From Flavobacterium sp. 123 (GTDB lineage Bacteria > Bacteroidota > Bacteroidia > Flavobacteriales > Flavobacteriaceae): a stretch of DNA of 64,000 bases. The notes beneath the pieces were generated by a model that was not told the DNA's origin, did not search any database, and worked only from the letters and a program-made list of their open reading frames with translations. The stretch covers positions 456,501 to 520,500 of the forward strand of contig NZ_RBXD01000001.1 in the NCBI RefSeq assembly GCF_003634825.1, given 5' to 3'. Both the position numbers and the translations under genes were made by a program. Below, piece by piece: positions 55,910 to 64,000 of this stretch (the first letter of the stretch is position 1; each line of letters opens with the position of its first letter).

Positions 55910-57319
55910 ATGGACACCGATATAAAAAGTGTAAGTAATAAACCGAAACGTACAAACTGGTTGCCTAAAGCGCTCCTTGTCTTGCTTGGGATTTTATTGA
56001 TTGGGATTTTTTATCAATTTAAAAACGAAAATCGATTTGCTGTTGTTACTTTTTATGGAAATGGAAATGGATCCAATCAATCCAAAAACTATGGTTTAAC
56101 ACAATTTACCGCTACAAAAAATCTCAAATCATCCGTACTTGCAGAAAAAGGAGATCTATTAAGCTACAATGATATCATTCTCCTTTTTGATAAAGCAAAA
56201 AAAGATTCCCTTAAAGTAGATGATTCTAACAATTCCTTTGTCTTTGTAAACGGAAAAATAAACAGCATCATCATCTCAGAAAAAGTAGACTTGCTACCTT
56301 GGCTTCGCAGTATGGATCCGTACGCTATTTCGGATTTAAAAATGATTCATTTCCAATCAGAAATCAAAAACAACTATATTCCTTATTTAAAAAAAATAGC
56401 CCATTTGAAACCAAATACCGCTTTATCATTTGAAGAAAACGATTCTTTGAATGTGATGAAAAGCTATTTGAAAAAATCAGATTTTTTTACACCTGAATTT
56501 ATTGTTGCACAACTTCCGGAGCGTCAATTGCCTCTATTAGCCCATTGGAAAACAATAAAAAATCTTTACATCAGCGTATCAGACTCTATTATTAGTTATT
56601 CTCTACCTGCTATGCCTAATTTGAAACAATGCGTTTTAAGTGGCGTAAACATCAGGTCAATAAATCCGATATTTTTTAACCAAAACAAACAATTAAAAAA
56701 ACTAAGCATTATAGGTTGTCCAAGAAATTATACTTTTTTAGAACCACTTCCAAATCTCGAGCAACTTGCTATTAGTCAATATGATTGCGAAGATTACACA
56801 AACAATCTAGAAACCATTCAGAATAAATTAGCAAATTTATCGGTTCTAATCCTATCGGGAAATCACACTAATATTGATATTCTCTCTAAATATAAAAATT
56901 TGCATTGGTTGGGACTTCCAAGTAATACATCCCAAAAAGAATTTGATTCCATAGCTACTCATTTACAAAATTTGCAAGTCCTAGAACTAAAAGGAAGTCC
57001 TGCAATCAAAGACTTATCCTATTTGAAAAAACTACCCACACTCAGAGCACTTGTAATTAGAGACACTATAACTGATAAAAAAACTCTTTTAGCGTTAACC
57101 GAATTACGTTATTTATCCGTTCCAAAAACAAACATGAAAGACAGTACTTATGTCCATGAATTAGAAAAAGCATTGCCTGGATGTATTCTTGTTCCTAATA
57201 GTGGCGCTTGTGTTGGATCTGGTTGGTTGTTGTTATTGATTCCACTAGTGTTTTTATTCAGTGTCGTTTTTAATAAAAAGATTTTAAAAAGGTCCTTCAA
57301 AAAAAATTCGAAACTATGA
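55910..57319 (+). CDS. Membrane-anchored leucine-rich-repeat-like protein
   Basis: 469 residues. An N-terminal membrane helix (about 20-40) and a C-terminal one (about 440-458) flank an extracytoplasmic domain. Residues about 215-420 contain irregular leucine-rich repeats (for example LPNLEQLAISQYD, LANLSVLILSGNHTNIDIL, LQNLQVLELKGSPAIKDLS and LPTLRALVIRDTITDKKTL). The N-terminal part of the domain has no recognised family. Its stop overlaps the next gene by four bases (ATGA), so the pair is translationally coupled. Likely an envelope protein that presents a binding surface; partner unknown. Confidence 0.7.
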   Translation: MDTDIKSVSNKPKRTNWLPKALLVLLGILLIGIFYQFKNENRFAVVTFYGNGNGSNQSKNYGLTQFTATKNLKSSVLAEKGDLLSYNDIILLFDKAKKDSLKVDDSNNSFVFVNGKINSIIISEKVDLLPWLRSMDPYAISDLKMIHFQSEIKNNYIPYLKKIAHLKPNTALSFEENDSLNVMKSYLKKSDFFTPEFIVAQLPERQLPLLAHWKTIKNLYISVSDSIISYSLPAMPNLKQCVLSGVNIRSINPIFFNQNKQLKKLSIIGCPRNYTFLEPLPNLEQLAISQYDCEDYTNNLETIQNKLANLSVLILSGNHTNIDILSKYKNLHWLGLPSNTSQKEFDSIATHLQNLQVLELKGSPAIKDLSYLKKLPTLRALVIRDTITDKKTLLALTELRYLSVPKTNMKDSTYVHELEKALPGCILVPNSGACVGSGWLLLLIPLVFLFSVVFNKKILKRSFKKNSKL

Positions 57320-57981
57320 ATCCTTCTATTTACATCCGAAACCTATCTCAGCGAGCGCAAAAATCAGCACTTGCAGCTTTGTTATGTAGTGTAGGATTAG
57401 CCTTTTTTGCATACTTAAGCGTTTATCCATTTCCAACAAAAGCGATTGCATTAATTCCTCTTCTAATGACTGCATATATTATGAGTCGTAGCATTAGTTC
57501 GCCCTTAGCTTCGTTCAGACGTTTATTTCGAAACATTTACACGTTAAAAACATTGCTTTATACTGTTATTGGACTTCAAATGGGAATTGCAGCTGCAATG
57601 TATTACAGAGGAGATAACGGAATGACAACACTTCCTGAAGTTTTTAAAAGTTTTGCTTTTTTAGCAGCAACTATTGGAATGCTTGAAGAATTAGTTTTTC
57701 GGAGTTTTATTCAAGGAAGGCTTGCAATATTGAATACAAACTTTGCTTTACTTTATACTGCTTTTGCAAATGCAACATATAAAACTTGTTTATTCCTTTC
57801 GCCAGTAGCAGAATCCCACATTGATCTAATGCCATTTTTCTTCTGGTCATTTGGTGCTTATGTAGGAATTGGGTTGTTGCGTTATTATTCAAAAAGTATG
57901 ATTCCTGTGCTTATCCTTCATGCCGTTTTTGATTTACTTGTATATGCAGAAAATAGTAAGGCACCATGGTGGGTTTGGTAA
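57316..57981 (+). CDS. CPBP-family membrane protein, possibly lacking one catalytic histidine
   Basis: 221 residues, about six membrane helices. The CPBP (Abi/Rce1-like) intramembrane protease motifs are LEELVFRSF (EExxxR) and, near the C-terminus, LILHAVFDLL. The middle motif, normally FxxxH, reads TAFANATYK with no histidine, so the enzyme may be inactive or use a changed site. Its ATG overlaps the LRR gene stop; the LRR protein could be its substrate or partner. Function inferred from family and position. Confidence 0.7.
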   Translation: MNPSIYIRNLSQRAQKSALAALLCSVGLAFFAYLSVYPFPTKAIALIPLLMTAYIMSRSISSPLASFRRLFRNIYTLKTLLYTVIGLQMGIAAAMYYRGDNGMTTLPEVFKSFAFLAATIGMLEELVFRSFIQGRLAILNTNFALLYTAFANATYKTCLFLSPVAESHIDLMPFFFWSFGAYVGIGLLRYYSKSMIPVLILHAVFDLLVYAENSKAPWWVW

Positions 57982-58147
57982 CTTAAAAAAATACCTACAC
58001 CAACTCCCTAATTTCATTTTTATAAAGCAATAAAATATAGTCCGCTTTTACTCAAAATTGAAGATAATTCAGTAACTTTAATAGATATAAGCAACTGTAT
58101 TCCCGTTTGTTAAATTTATTTATTACTGAATTTAATACCATAAAGCC

Positions 58148-59800
58148 ATGAAAATTTCTTTTGAAACAAAAATATTCTTAGGGTTTATAATTAATATTTT
58201 GGTTGTTGTAGCATTGGGATGGATTTTCATTTCAAGAATTGATAAACAAAGAAATGTAACTCTGGATAAAACATTAGATACAATAACTCTTTCGTTATTC
58301 ATACTTTCAATAATATTATTGGTCATTGTTTATTTTATTATTCGAGCGCAACTTCGGGCAAAAAACTTTTCTCAAAAACAACTTTTAGAGAACAAACAAC
58401 TCTTACAATCTATTGTAGATAACACTTCGAATCCTATTTTTATTAAAAAATTAAATGGAGAATACCTTTTAATTAATAAAGAATATGAATCCTTGTTTCA
58501 TCTATCAAGTGATAAAATTATAGGTAAAACAGACCTTGATTTCTTAGCTCCAAAAGTAGCAGAAGCTTCCAGAAACTCTGATATGGAAGTCGTAAAAGTC
58601 CTTAAAGAATTAAAAACGGAGGAAATAATTGAACAAGCAGACGGAGTACACACTTACCTAGCAGTAAAATTTCCATTATACGATTCAACAGGAAGAATAT
58701 ATGCAATAGGAGGAATTTCGACAGACATAACCGAAAGAAAAAAAATGGAAGAATCATTTACTGCTTCCGAACAATTTTTTAAAATGTCTACCGAAATGAT
58801 GATTATTGCATCATTGGATAAATTTATTAAAGTCAACCCTGCAACTACTAAAATATTAGGCTATTCAGAAGAAGAATTATTAAGCCAACCGTTTCTTAAT
58901 TTTGTATACACCGAGGATAAAGGCAACACCAAACAAGAAGTTGGAAAACTTAAAACGGGAGCCGTGACACAGCAATTTAAAAACCGATACATCTGTAAAG
59001 ATGGATCCATAAAATGGTTACAATGGTCGACTTTTCCAGAATTATCAACAGGTTTATTATATGCCGTGGCTAGTGATGTAACCCAATTAGTCGAGAACGA
59101 AATGTCCTTAAAAGCAGCAGATAATTTTTTCAATATTTCATTAGAAATTATGGCTATTGCCAATAAAGATAAATTTGAAAAAGTAAACCCAACAATGATA
59201 AAAACATTAGGATATACTGAGGAGGAATTATTAGGTAATCCTTTCCTTAAATATGTATATCCGGATGATGTTGAAGGCACTGAAAAAGAGATTGAACTCC
59301 TTCAGAAAGGAAATGCAACAATCGAATTTCGTAACCGATGGATTTGTAAAGATGGCTCAACAAAATGGCTCAATTGGTCCGCTACTCCTGATATTAACAC
59401 AGGGCTTTTATATGCTGTAGCACGTGATATTACCGATGTTCTCAAATTAGAAGGAGAACAACAAAAAGCAATTGATGAACTTTATGAGAATGAAGAAAAA
59501 CTAAGACTTATTGTAGAGAATATTGGCGAAGGTGTTATTGTTGCCAATGCAGACAAAAAAGTAATTTTAGCAAATGATATGGCCAATGCCTTATTTGGCA
59601 TCGAAGAAGACGATAAAATATCCACCGATTTAACCACGCATTTTGAGCTCTATTTCCCTGACGAAAAAACGGTTTTCCCATCTCAAAATTCACCAATAGA
59701 ACGCGCATTCAATGGAGAAGCTACAGACGATGTTGACATTATTCTTTGGAACCCTAGTGCTCAAGAAAAAAGAGAGTTCTTATCAGCGGAAGACCTTTAG
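58148..59800 (+). CDS. Multi-PAS membrane signalling protein, C-terminus frameshifted
   Basis: 550 residues up to a premature stop. Two membrane helices (about 8-28 and 47-67) are followed by four PAS domains (about 80-205, 210-325, 330-440 and 455-550), with S-box motifs LGYSEEELLSQPFLNFV and LGYTEEELLGNPFLKYV. PAS2 and PAS3 are close copies of each other. No histidine kinase, GGDEF or HAMP domain follows. The final PAS domain breaks after KREFL; the missing part (ISGRPLVDQ...) is found in the next frame and runs to 59943. It is either a natural mutation or a sequencing error. Confidence 0.82.
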   Translation: MKISFETKIFLGFIINILVVVALGWIFISRIDKQRNVTLDKTLDTITLSLFILSIILLVIVYFIIRAQLRAKNFSQKQLLENKQLLQSIVDNTSNPIFIKKLNGEYLLINKEYESLFHLSSDKIIGKTDLDFLAPKVAEASRNSDMEVVKVLKELKTEEIIEQADGVHTYLAVKFPLYDSTGRIYAIGGISTDITERKKMEESFTASEQFFKMSTEMMIIASLDKFIKVNPATTKILGYSEEELLSQPFLNFVYTEDKGNTKQEVGKLKTGAVTQQFKNRYICKDGSIKWLQWSTFPELSTGLLYAVASDVTQLVENEMSLKAADNFFNISLEIMAIANKDKFEKVNPTMIKTLGYTEEELLGNPFLKYVYPDDVEGTEKEIELLQKGNATIEFRNRWICKDGSTKWLNWSATPDINTGLLYAVARDITDVLKLEGEQQKAIDELYENEEKLRLIVENIGEGVIVANADKKVILANDMANALFGIEEDDKISTDLTTHFELYFPDEKTVFPSQNSPIERAFNGEATDDVDIILWNPSAQEKREFLSAEDL

Positions 59801-59943
59801 TGGATCAAAAAAATAATGTAGTAGCTGTTGTAGTTACTATTAAAGACATTAGCAAATACAAACAATTAGAAGAAGAACTACAAGAAAGTCAATCTAAATA
59901 TCGACAATTAATAGGCTTTAAAAAAGGGGGAGACAGTATTTAG
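59782..59943 (+). pseudogene. Displaced C-terminal coding segment of the PAS protein
   Basis: Reading from 59782 in the other frame gives 53 residues that complete the last PAS domain (ISGRPLVDQKNNVVAVVVT, then IKDISKY) and end with a coiled segment before TAG 59941-59943. One missing base near 59780 explains the break. The stop lies in the loop of the terminator hairpin, so the ancestral gene ended here. Confidence 0.8.
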
Positions 59944-59953
59944 CTCCCCTTTT
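59922..59953. terminator. Terminator hairpin
   Basis: Stem aaaagggg(g)ag / ctcccctttt with one bulged G, between the PAS gene and the convergent acetyltransferase ending at 59958. Confidence 0.75.
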
Positions 59954-59957
59954 CTCA

Positions 59958-60566
59958 CTATAATTTTCTTTTCAAATTGTTTTTCACATTTTCAAACCAT
60001 TCTGTTCTAAGAATACTTAGCACAATACTATCTCTACGAACATTGCTATCTAGCGTAGGCATATGATTTCGGAGGACACCTTCTACAGTACAGCCAATGC
60101 TTTTCATAGCCGCAATACTTACTTGATTGTTATTATCTGCACGAAATTCAACACGTTCCATTTCAAGGGTTTCAAAGGCATATTGTAAAAGCAAGAATTT
60201 GCAATGCTTGTTTAGCCCAGTTCCTCTGAATTTTTTTCCGTACCAAGTATATCCTAATTGCAAGGTTTTGTATTCAAAATTAATATCGTAAAAACGAGTA
60301 CTTCCAGCATATTTTCCTGATTTTTTATCAAAAACGATAAAAGGAAATTCTTTTTTGGTCTCTTTTGCTTTTATGGCAAGTTGAATATAATTTTCTAGGT
60401 TTTTGCCTCCATCAGCTCTAACTAAAGAGTATTCCCAGGTTTCTGGTTCGTTGATTGAAATTTCTAATAAATTATCGACATCTGTTTGTTCTAATGGGCG
60501 CAATAAAACAATGTCGTCTTCAAGAATTGTATTTTGAGATAGGTTTAATTCCATTTGGGGATTCAT
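59958..60566 (-). CDS. GNAT acetyltransferase, RimJ/RimL-like
   Basis: 202 residues (ATG 60554 is an alternative start). Typical RimL-type features are IVLLRPLEQTDVDNLLEI at the N-terminus, TLQLGYTWYGKKFRGTGLNKHCKFLLLQYAFE (acetyl-CoA pyrophosphate loop RGTGLN) and VEFRADNNNQVSIAAMKSIGCTVEGVLRNH. Such enzymes acetylate protein N-termini, ribosomal proteins or small molecules. Substrate open. Single gene. Confidence 0.85.
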   Translation of the reverse strand: MNPQMELNLSQNTILEDDIVLLRPLEQTDVDNLLEISINEPETWEYSLVRADGGKNLENYIQLAIKAKETKKEFPFIVFDKKSGKYAGSTRFYDINFEYKTLQLGYTWYGKKFRGTGLNKHCKFLLLQYAFETLEMERVEFRADNNNQVSIAAMKSIGCTVEGVLRNHMPTLDSNVRRDSIVLSILRTEWFENVKNNLKRKL

Positions 60567-60772
60567 TTATACAAGCACAAAAACAGTGCTGGTAATTAAT
60601 TTGTAATTACTGTTTTGTCACAATTAAAGTAAAAAGTCTAAAGTAAAAGGACTAAATTTATGATCCTAGAAGCTGTATTTACACAGATTTTTTACATTAG
60701 AATTAGTAGGATAATTACTTTAATTGAAGATTTAAAACATTGAGTTGAGTCAGTGTTTCGGGAAATTATTTT

Positions 60773-61132
60773 TTATTCATTCATTTCGTCATAACGGACA
60801 GGAATTTGTGGATCGTAAAGTGGGCACTTAAATTCTTCCATAGTATCAGCAAGAAGGTTCATCGTTTTTCCTTCGGTTCCGTAACAATCTATTTGTATGC
60901 TTTGAGGGGTTGTTTTAACATGAAAAGCTCCTTTTTTTCCTGTGGTGTTTTTCCAACTGCTTTCGTCTACTTTTTCCCAGTTTGAAAACACACTGTTAAT
61001 TCTGTTAATAATGACATCAACAGGAAGATCCTCTATGCCTTCAACACTTTCTTGTTCTACGAGTGCTTCGTAAACCAAATGGTGATTAAGATAGATTCCT
61101 TCTTTATATTTCCAAAAAAGTAATTCGTACAT
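60773..61132 (-). CDS. Small conserved protein of unknown function
   Basis: 119 residues, soluble, acidic. It begins MYELLFWKYKEGIYLNHHLV and ends PVRYDEMNE; the centre has KGAFHVKTTPQSIQIDCYG. I do not recognise a family. It lies 58 bases after purM on the same strand and may be co-transcribed with it. Confidence 0.55.
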   Translation of the reverse strand: MYELLFWKYKEGIYLNHHLVYEALVEQESVEGIEDLPVDVIINRINSVFSNWEKVDESSWKNTTGKKGAFHVKTTPQSIQIDCYGTEGKTMNLLADTMEEFKCPLYDPQIPVRYDEMNE

Positions 61133-61190
61133 TTAAAAAAATTGAAAAATTAAAAAATTAAAAGATTGAAAATCAGCAAAGGATACTTTT

Positions 61191-62369
61191 TTAATACTCG
61201 AAAGTTCCGTATTCGCTTGTTATGGTCAACTTTTTAGAATTGGCAGCTTCTACTCTACCTACAATTTGTGCATCAACATTAAACGATTTTGAAATAGCAA
61301 TAATGTCTTGTGCAACAGCTTCAGGAACGTAAATTTCCATACGGTGACCGCAATTGAATACCTGATACATTTCTTTCCAATCCGTTTTAGATTGTTCTTG
61401 AATTAACTGGAACAAAGGTGGAACTGGAAACAAATTATCTTTTATTATGTGAAGGTTTTGTACAAAATGCAAAATTTTAGTTTGTGCTCCACCACTACAA
61501 TGTACCATTCCGTGCACTTCTTTAGAAGTATATTTATCTAAAATTTTCTTGATAATTGGCGCATAAGTTCGTGTTGGCGAAAGTACTAATTGTCCTGCAT
61601 CAATTGGAGAATTTTTAACTTCATCTGTCAATTTTACTTGTCCAGAATAAATCAAATCTTCTGGTACAGCTGCATCATAACTTTCTGGGTATTTTGTTGC
61701 CAAATACTTCCCGAAAACATCATGACGTGCAGATGTTAATCCGTTACTTCCCATTCCTCCATTATAGCTTTTTTCGTAAGTTGCCTGACCAAAAGAAGCC
61801 AATCCCACAATAACATCACCAGCTTGAATGTTTGCATTATCAATGACATCACTACGTTTCATTCGAGCCGTAACCGTTGAGTCAACAATAATAGTTCTAA
61901 CAATATCCCCTACATCAGCAGTTTCACCGCCTGTAGAATGTATCGTTACTCCAAAAGAGTCTAATTCTTTGATTAATTCTTCTGTTCCATTAATGATTGC
62001 TGAAATAACTTCGGCTGGAATCAGATTTTTATTTCGTCCAATTGTTGAAGAAAGCAAAATATTATCTGTAGCTCCTACACACAATAAATCATCAATATTC
62101 ATAATTAAAGCATCTTGTGCAATGCCTTTCCAAACAGAAATATCAGCTGTTTCTTTCCAATACATGTATGCCAAAGAGGATTTAGTTCCAGCTCCATCAG
62201 CATGCATGATTAAGCAATAATCTGTATCCTGAGTCAAATAATCAGGAACAATTTTACAAAATGCTTGAGGAAACAATCCTTTATCTATATTTTTTATAGC
62301 ATTGTGCACATCTTCTTTCGATGCTGAAACACCACGCTGTGCGTATCTTTTTGAAGTATCTGAACTCAT
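61191..62369 (-). CDS. purM: Phosphoribosylformylglycinamidine cyclo-ligase (AIR synthase), long type
   Basis: 392 residues, longer than the roughly 345 of enterobacterial PurM but usual for Bacteroidota. It makes AIR from FGAM with ATP in purine synthesis. Motifs include YAQRGVSASKEDV, IMHADGAGTKSSLAY, MNIDDLLCVGATDN, IHSTGGETADVGD and VHCSGGAQTKILH. The N-terminal Asp-rich metal site and the C-terminal domain are intact. A perfect promoter element is upstream. Confidence 0.92.
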   Translation of the reverse strand: MSSDTSKRYAQRGVSASKEDVHNAIKNIDKGLFPQAFCKIVPDYLTQDTDYCLIMHADGAGTKSSLAYMYWKETADISVWKGIAQDALIMNIDDLLCVGATDNILLSSTIGRNKNLIPAEVISAIINGTEELIKELDSFGVTIHSTGGETADVGDIVRTIIVDSTVTARMKRSDVIDNANIQAGDVIVGLASFGQATYEKSYNGGMGSNGLTSARHDVFGKYLATKYPESYDAAVPEDLIYSGQVKLTDEVKNSPIDAGQLVLSPTRTYAPIIKKILDKYTSKEVHGMVHCSGGAQTKILHFVQNLHIIKDNLFPVPPLFQLIQEQSKTDWKEMYQVFNCGHRMEIYVPEAVAQDIIAISKSFNVDAQIVGRVEAANSKKLTITSEYGTFEY

Positions 62370-62758
62370 GTAAGGTAGTTGTGTAATCTGCTTTTGAGCA
62401 AATAAATTTTTGGGGCAAATATAATTATTTTTTTTGGGTTTTGCCTATTGGCTTTCTAAGTGTTTTGTTAAATCCGCAATCTTCAAATTGAAAATAGATT
62501 TATTTTATTAAATTTACATCAATGTTTTGTAAATCAATTATTTAAAAAATGATAGAATATATACAAATTGTTTATCACAATAAATTTTAGGCTAAATTAC
62601 ACCTTCATTTTTATCAAAATTTAGCTTAAAACCTATTAAAAAACGAAACAAATTTCAAATTCATAATTTAAAGTAGAAAAGTGGAAACCAGAGACCACTA
62701 TAAAAAACGGGGCATTACCGAAAAGCCATAAGAGTAGGAAACTAAAAACCTTAACATC
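62370..62758. other. 389-base divergent intergenic region
   Basis: It holds the purM promoter (62416-62423) and, near the right end, a region at 62,675-62,730 with less AT-rich sequence and a weak hairpin (agtgg / ccact, about 62680-62699) in the leader of the DUF4242 gene. A minus-strand open frame overlapping the DUF4242 gene is not believed. No riboswitch class is recognised. Confidence 0.5.
62416..62423 (-). promoter_or_regulatory. -7 element TATATTTG
   Basis: A minus-strand TAnnTTTG match, 46 bases before the purM ATG. Confidence 0.55.
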
Positions 62759-63031
62759 ATGCCTAAATATGTAATTGAAAGAGAGATTCCCGGTGCTGGT
62801 AAATTTAATAGTGAACAATTAAAAACCATTTCACAAACATCTTGTGATGTACTAGGAAAAATGGGACCAAAAATTCAATGGGTTAACAGTCAGGTAACTG
62901 CTAATAAAATCTATTGTACTTATATTGCTCCAAATGAGCAAATGATTCGAGATCACGCTCAGCTAGGCGGATTTCCCGCAAATTCAATAAATCAAGTAAT
63001 TGAAACTATTGACCCTACAACGGCAGAATAA
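62759..63031 (+). CDS. DUF4242 small protein (SCO4226-like, possible nickel binding)
   Basis: 90 residues, starting MPKYVIEREIPGAGKFN and ending INQVIETIDPTTAE, the full-length pattern of DUF4242. Its best-known relative, Streptomyces SCO4226, binds nickel as a dimer. The cysteines at about 30 and 53 and His76 could contribute, but metal binding here is not shown. Cytoplasmic. It has its own terminator. Confidence 0.88.
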   Translation: MPKYVIEREIPGAGKFNSEQLKTISQTSCDVLGKMGPKIQWVNSQVTANKIYCTYIAPNEQMIRDHAQLGGFPANSINQVIETIDPTTAE

Positions 63032-63090
63032 ACCATGAGTTACTCCTAATAAGTCCATTTTGTGTCAACTTATTTTAAAACGAGACAAAA

Positions 63091-63119
63091 AAAAGCCTAT
63101 CCAAAAAAGATAGGCTTTT
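63091..63119. terminator. Bidirectional terminator
   Basis: An 11-bp perfect stem (aaaagcctatc / gataggctttt) with a 7-base loop, between the DUF4242 gene and the convergent glutamine synthetase. Confidence 0.88.
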
Positions 63120-63142
63120 ATAATTACGTAAAGTTGTAATCG

Positions 63143-64000
63143 TTATTTAGTAAACAACAATTCTCGATATTTAGTTAAAGTCCAATATTCATTATCCACT
63201 AGTAATTCCAGTTTATCACAGTGATTTCTAATGATTTCAAAATATGGTTTTACTTTATTGCAATATGCTTCTGCCATTTCTTGTGCATCAGTCAAATGAT
63301 TTGCTAGTTTTCTTTCTTCGGTCATGGCTTCAACTTTAGAATTGATTCCTTCGATATGACCTGAAATATCTTTAATCAAGTTAATTTGCTCTTTAGCAAG
63401 AACTTTAAATTCGTCTCCAAAAATATCTTTTAAGCCTTTTACATTCTCTATCAGGGTATTTTGATAACGAATAGCCGTTGGAATTACATGATTTTTCGAA
63501 ATATCTCCTAAAACTCTACCTTCAATTTGAATTTTCTTAGTGTACTCTTCTAGTTCTATTTCATAACGAGCTTCAACCTCAATATGATTCATAATTCCTA
63601 ATTCAGAGAACAAATCTAATGCTTGTTTTGAGGCTCTGGCTTTCAATGCTTCAGGAGTAGTTTTGAAATTACTTAATCCTCTTTTAGCAGCTTCTATTTC
63701 CCAAGCTTCGCTATAACCGTCTCCTTCAAAAAGAATTTTTTTAGATTGTTTGATATACTCTCTTAATACATTAAAGATAGCATCGTCTTTCTTCATGTCT
63801 TTAGAATCAATCAAATCATCGACTTCAATTTTGAAAGCTCTCAATTGTTTTGCAACAATAGCATTCAAAGTAGTCATTGCATTTGAACAGTTTGCAGAAG
63901 AACCTACAGCTCTAAACTCAAATTTATTTCCTGTAAAAGCAAATGGCGAAGTTCTATTTCTATCTGTATTATCAAGCAAAACGTCTGGAATTTTACCAAC
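63143..64000 (-). CDS. glnA: Glutamine synthetase type III, C-terminal part (cut by window edge)
   Basis: 285 residues are visible; the frame is open to the right edge (VGKIPDV precedes LLDNTDRNRT). The segment NTDRNRTSPFAFTGNKFEFR carries the type III signature, with the Arg and Glu of the active site, and is followed by a long helical C-terminal domain unique to GSIII (family total about 730 residues). It makes glutamine from glutamate, ammonia and ATP. GSIII is the usual or only form in many Bacteroidota. The N-terminal half is outside the window. Confidence 0.92.
   Translation of the reverse strand, partial: VGKIPDVLLDNTDRNRTSPFAFTGNKFEFRAVGSSANCSNAMTTLNAIVAKQLRAFKIEVDDLIDSKDMKKDDAIFNVLREYIKQSKKILFEGDGYSEAWEIEAAKRGLSNFKTTPEALKARASKQALDLFSELGIMNHIEVEARYEIELEEYTKKIQIEGRVLGDISKNHVIPTAIRYQNTLIENVKGLKDIFGDEFKVLAKEQINLIKDISGHIEGINSKVEAMTEERKLANHLTDAQEMAEAYCNKVKPYFEIIRNHCDKLELLVDNEYWTLTKYRELLFTK

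Noticed and set aside
60570..60625. An inverted repeat upstream of the GNAT gene (acaaaaacagt ... actgttttgt) as a terminator
   Set aside because: The arms are imperfect and it lies upstream, in the promoter region, with no T-run; it is too weak to claim.
62636..62818. A 60-codon minus-strand frame over the DUF4242 gene start
   Set aside because: It overlaps a well-conserved gene on the other strand and is Phe-rich antisense sequence.

Overview
The window is AT-rich chromosomal DNA from a member of the Bacteroidota, most likely a Flavobacterium or close relative. The evidence is the gliding lipoprotein gene gldI, type IX secretion (T9SS) C-terminal sorting domains, a cyclophilin-FKBP fusion pair, a type III glutamine synthetase, the Bacteroidota-type long PurM, and many copies of the TAnnTTTG promoter element instead of the enterobacterial -10. 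I see no rRNA, tRNA, insertion sequence, prophage module or CRISPR array. Both edges cut genes: a YfhO-like membrane protein on the left and glutamine synthetase III on the right.

Positions 1-30,200 are mostly housekeeping. They hold a transporter-like barrel, an acetyltransferase, an alpha-oxoamine synthase of the serine palmitoyltransferase type, a NYN/OST-HTH nuclease-like protein, RdgB, a DEAD-box helicase with an RG-rich tail, PepD, a DUF3810 metallopeptidase-like protein, an ECF sigma factor overlapped by a membrane protein, PlsC, a Nudix hydrolase, an S8 protease-nitronate monooxygenase unit, MnmA, a MORN-like protein, a fasciclin lipoprotein, YidC with PyrG, OsmC, a LysM/periplasmic-binding protein and GuaA. 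Two small genes were found by reading intergenic DNA: a 36-residue lysine-rich protein at 9497-9607, and a possible minus-strand unit at 5503-5708 with its own terminator and a perfect Shine-Dalgarno.

Positions 30,400-44,600 form a 14-kb block of minus-strand surface-protein genes. A short T9SS-sorted protein, a small beta-barrel-like protein and a 2292-residue fibre-like protein form a tight operon. It is followed by three more large secreted proteins: one ending in a fibrinogen-like domain, one ending in a DUF1566-like domain, and a YadA-head-like protein. A membrane-bound AraC-type regulator is transcribed divergently from the operon. The fibre stalk has an arithmetic design: a 37-residue linker followed by n copies of an 18-residue helical repeat, with n = 2, 4, 7 (five times), 5 (five times) and 3. 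This is the most unusual feature of the window.

Positions 46,000-64,000 return to mixed genes: RidA, a CLC transporter with fluoride-type motifs, NrnA-GldI-immunophilins, a HAD phosphatase, a family 9 glycosyltransferase, a leucine-rich-repeat-like protein overlapping a CPBP protein, a multi-PAS protein with a frameshift, PurM, a DUF4242 protein and glutamine synthetase. GldI, the T9SS substrates and the surface cluster together suggest a gliding, surface-attaching bacterium. That lifestyle is inferred.
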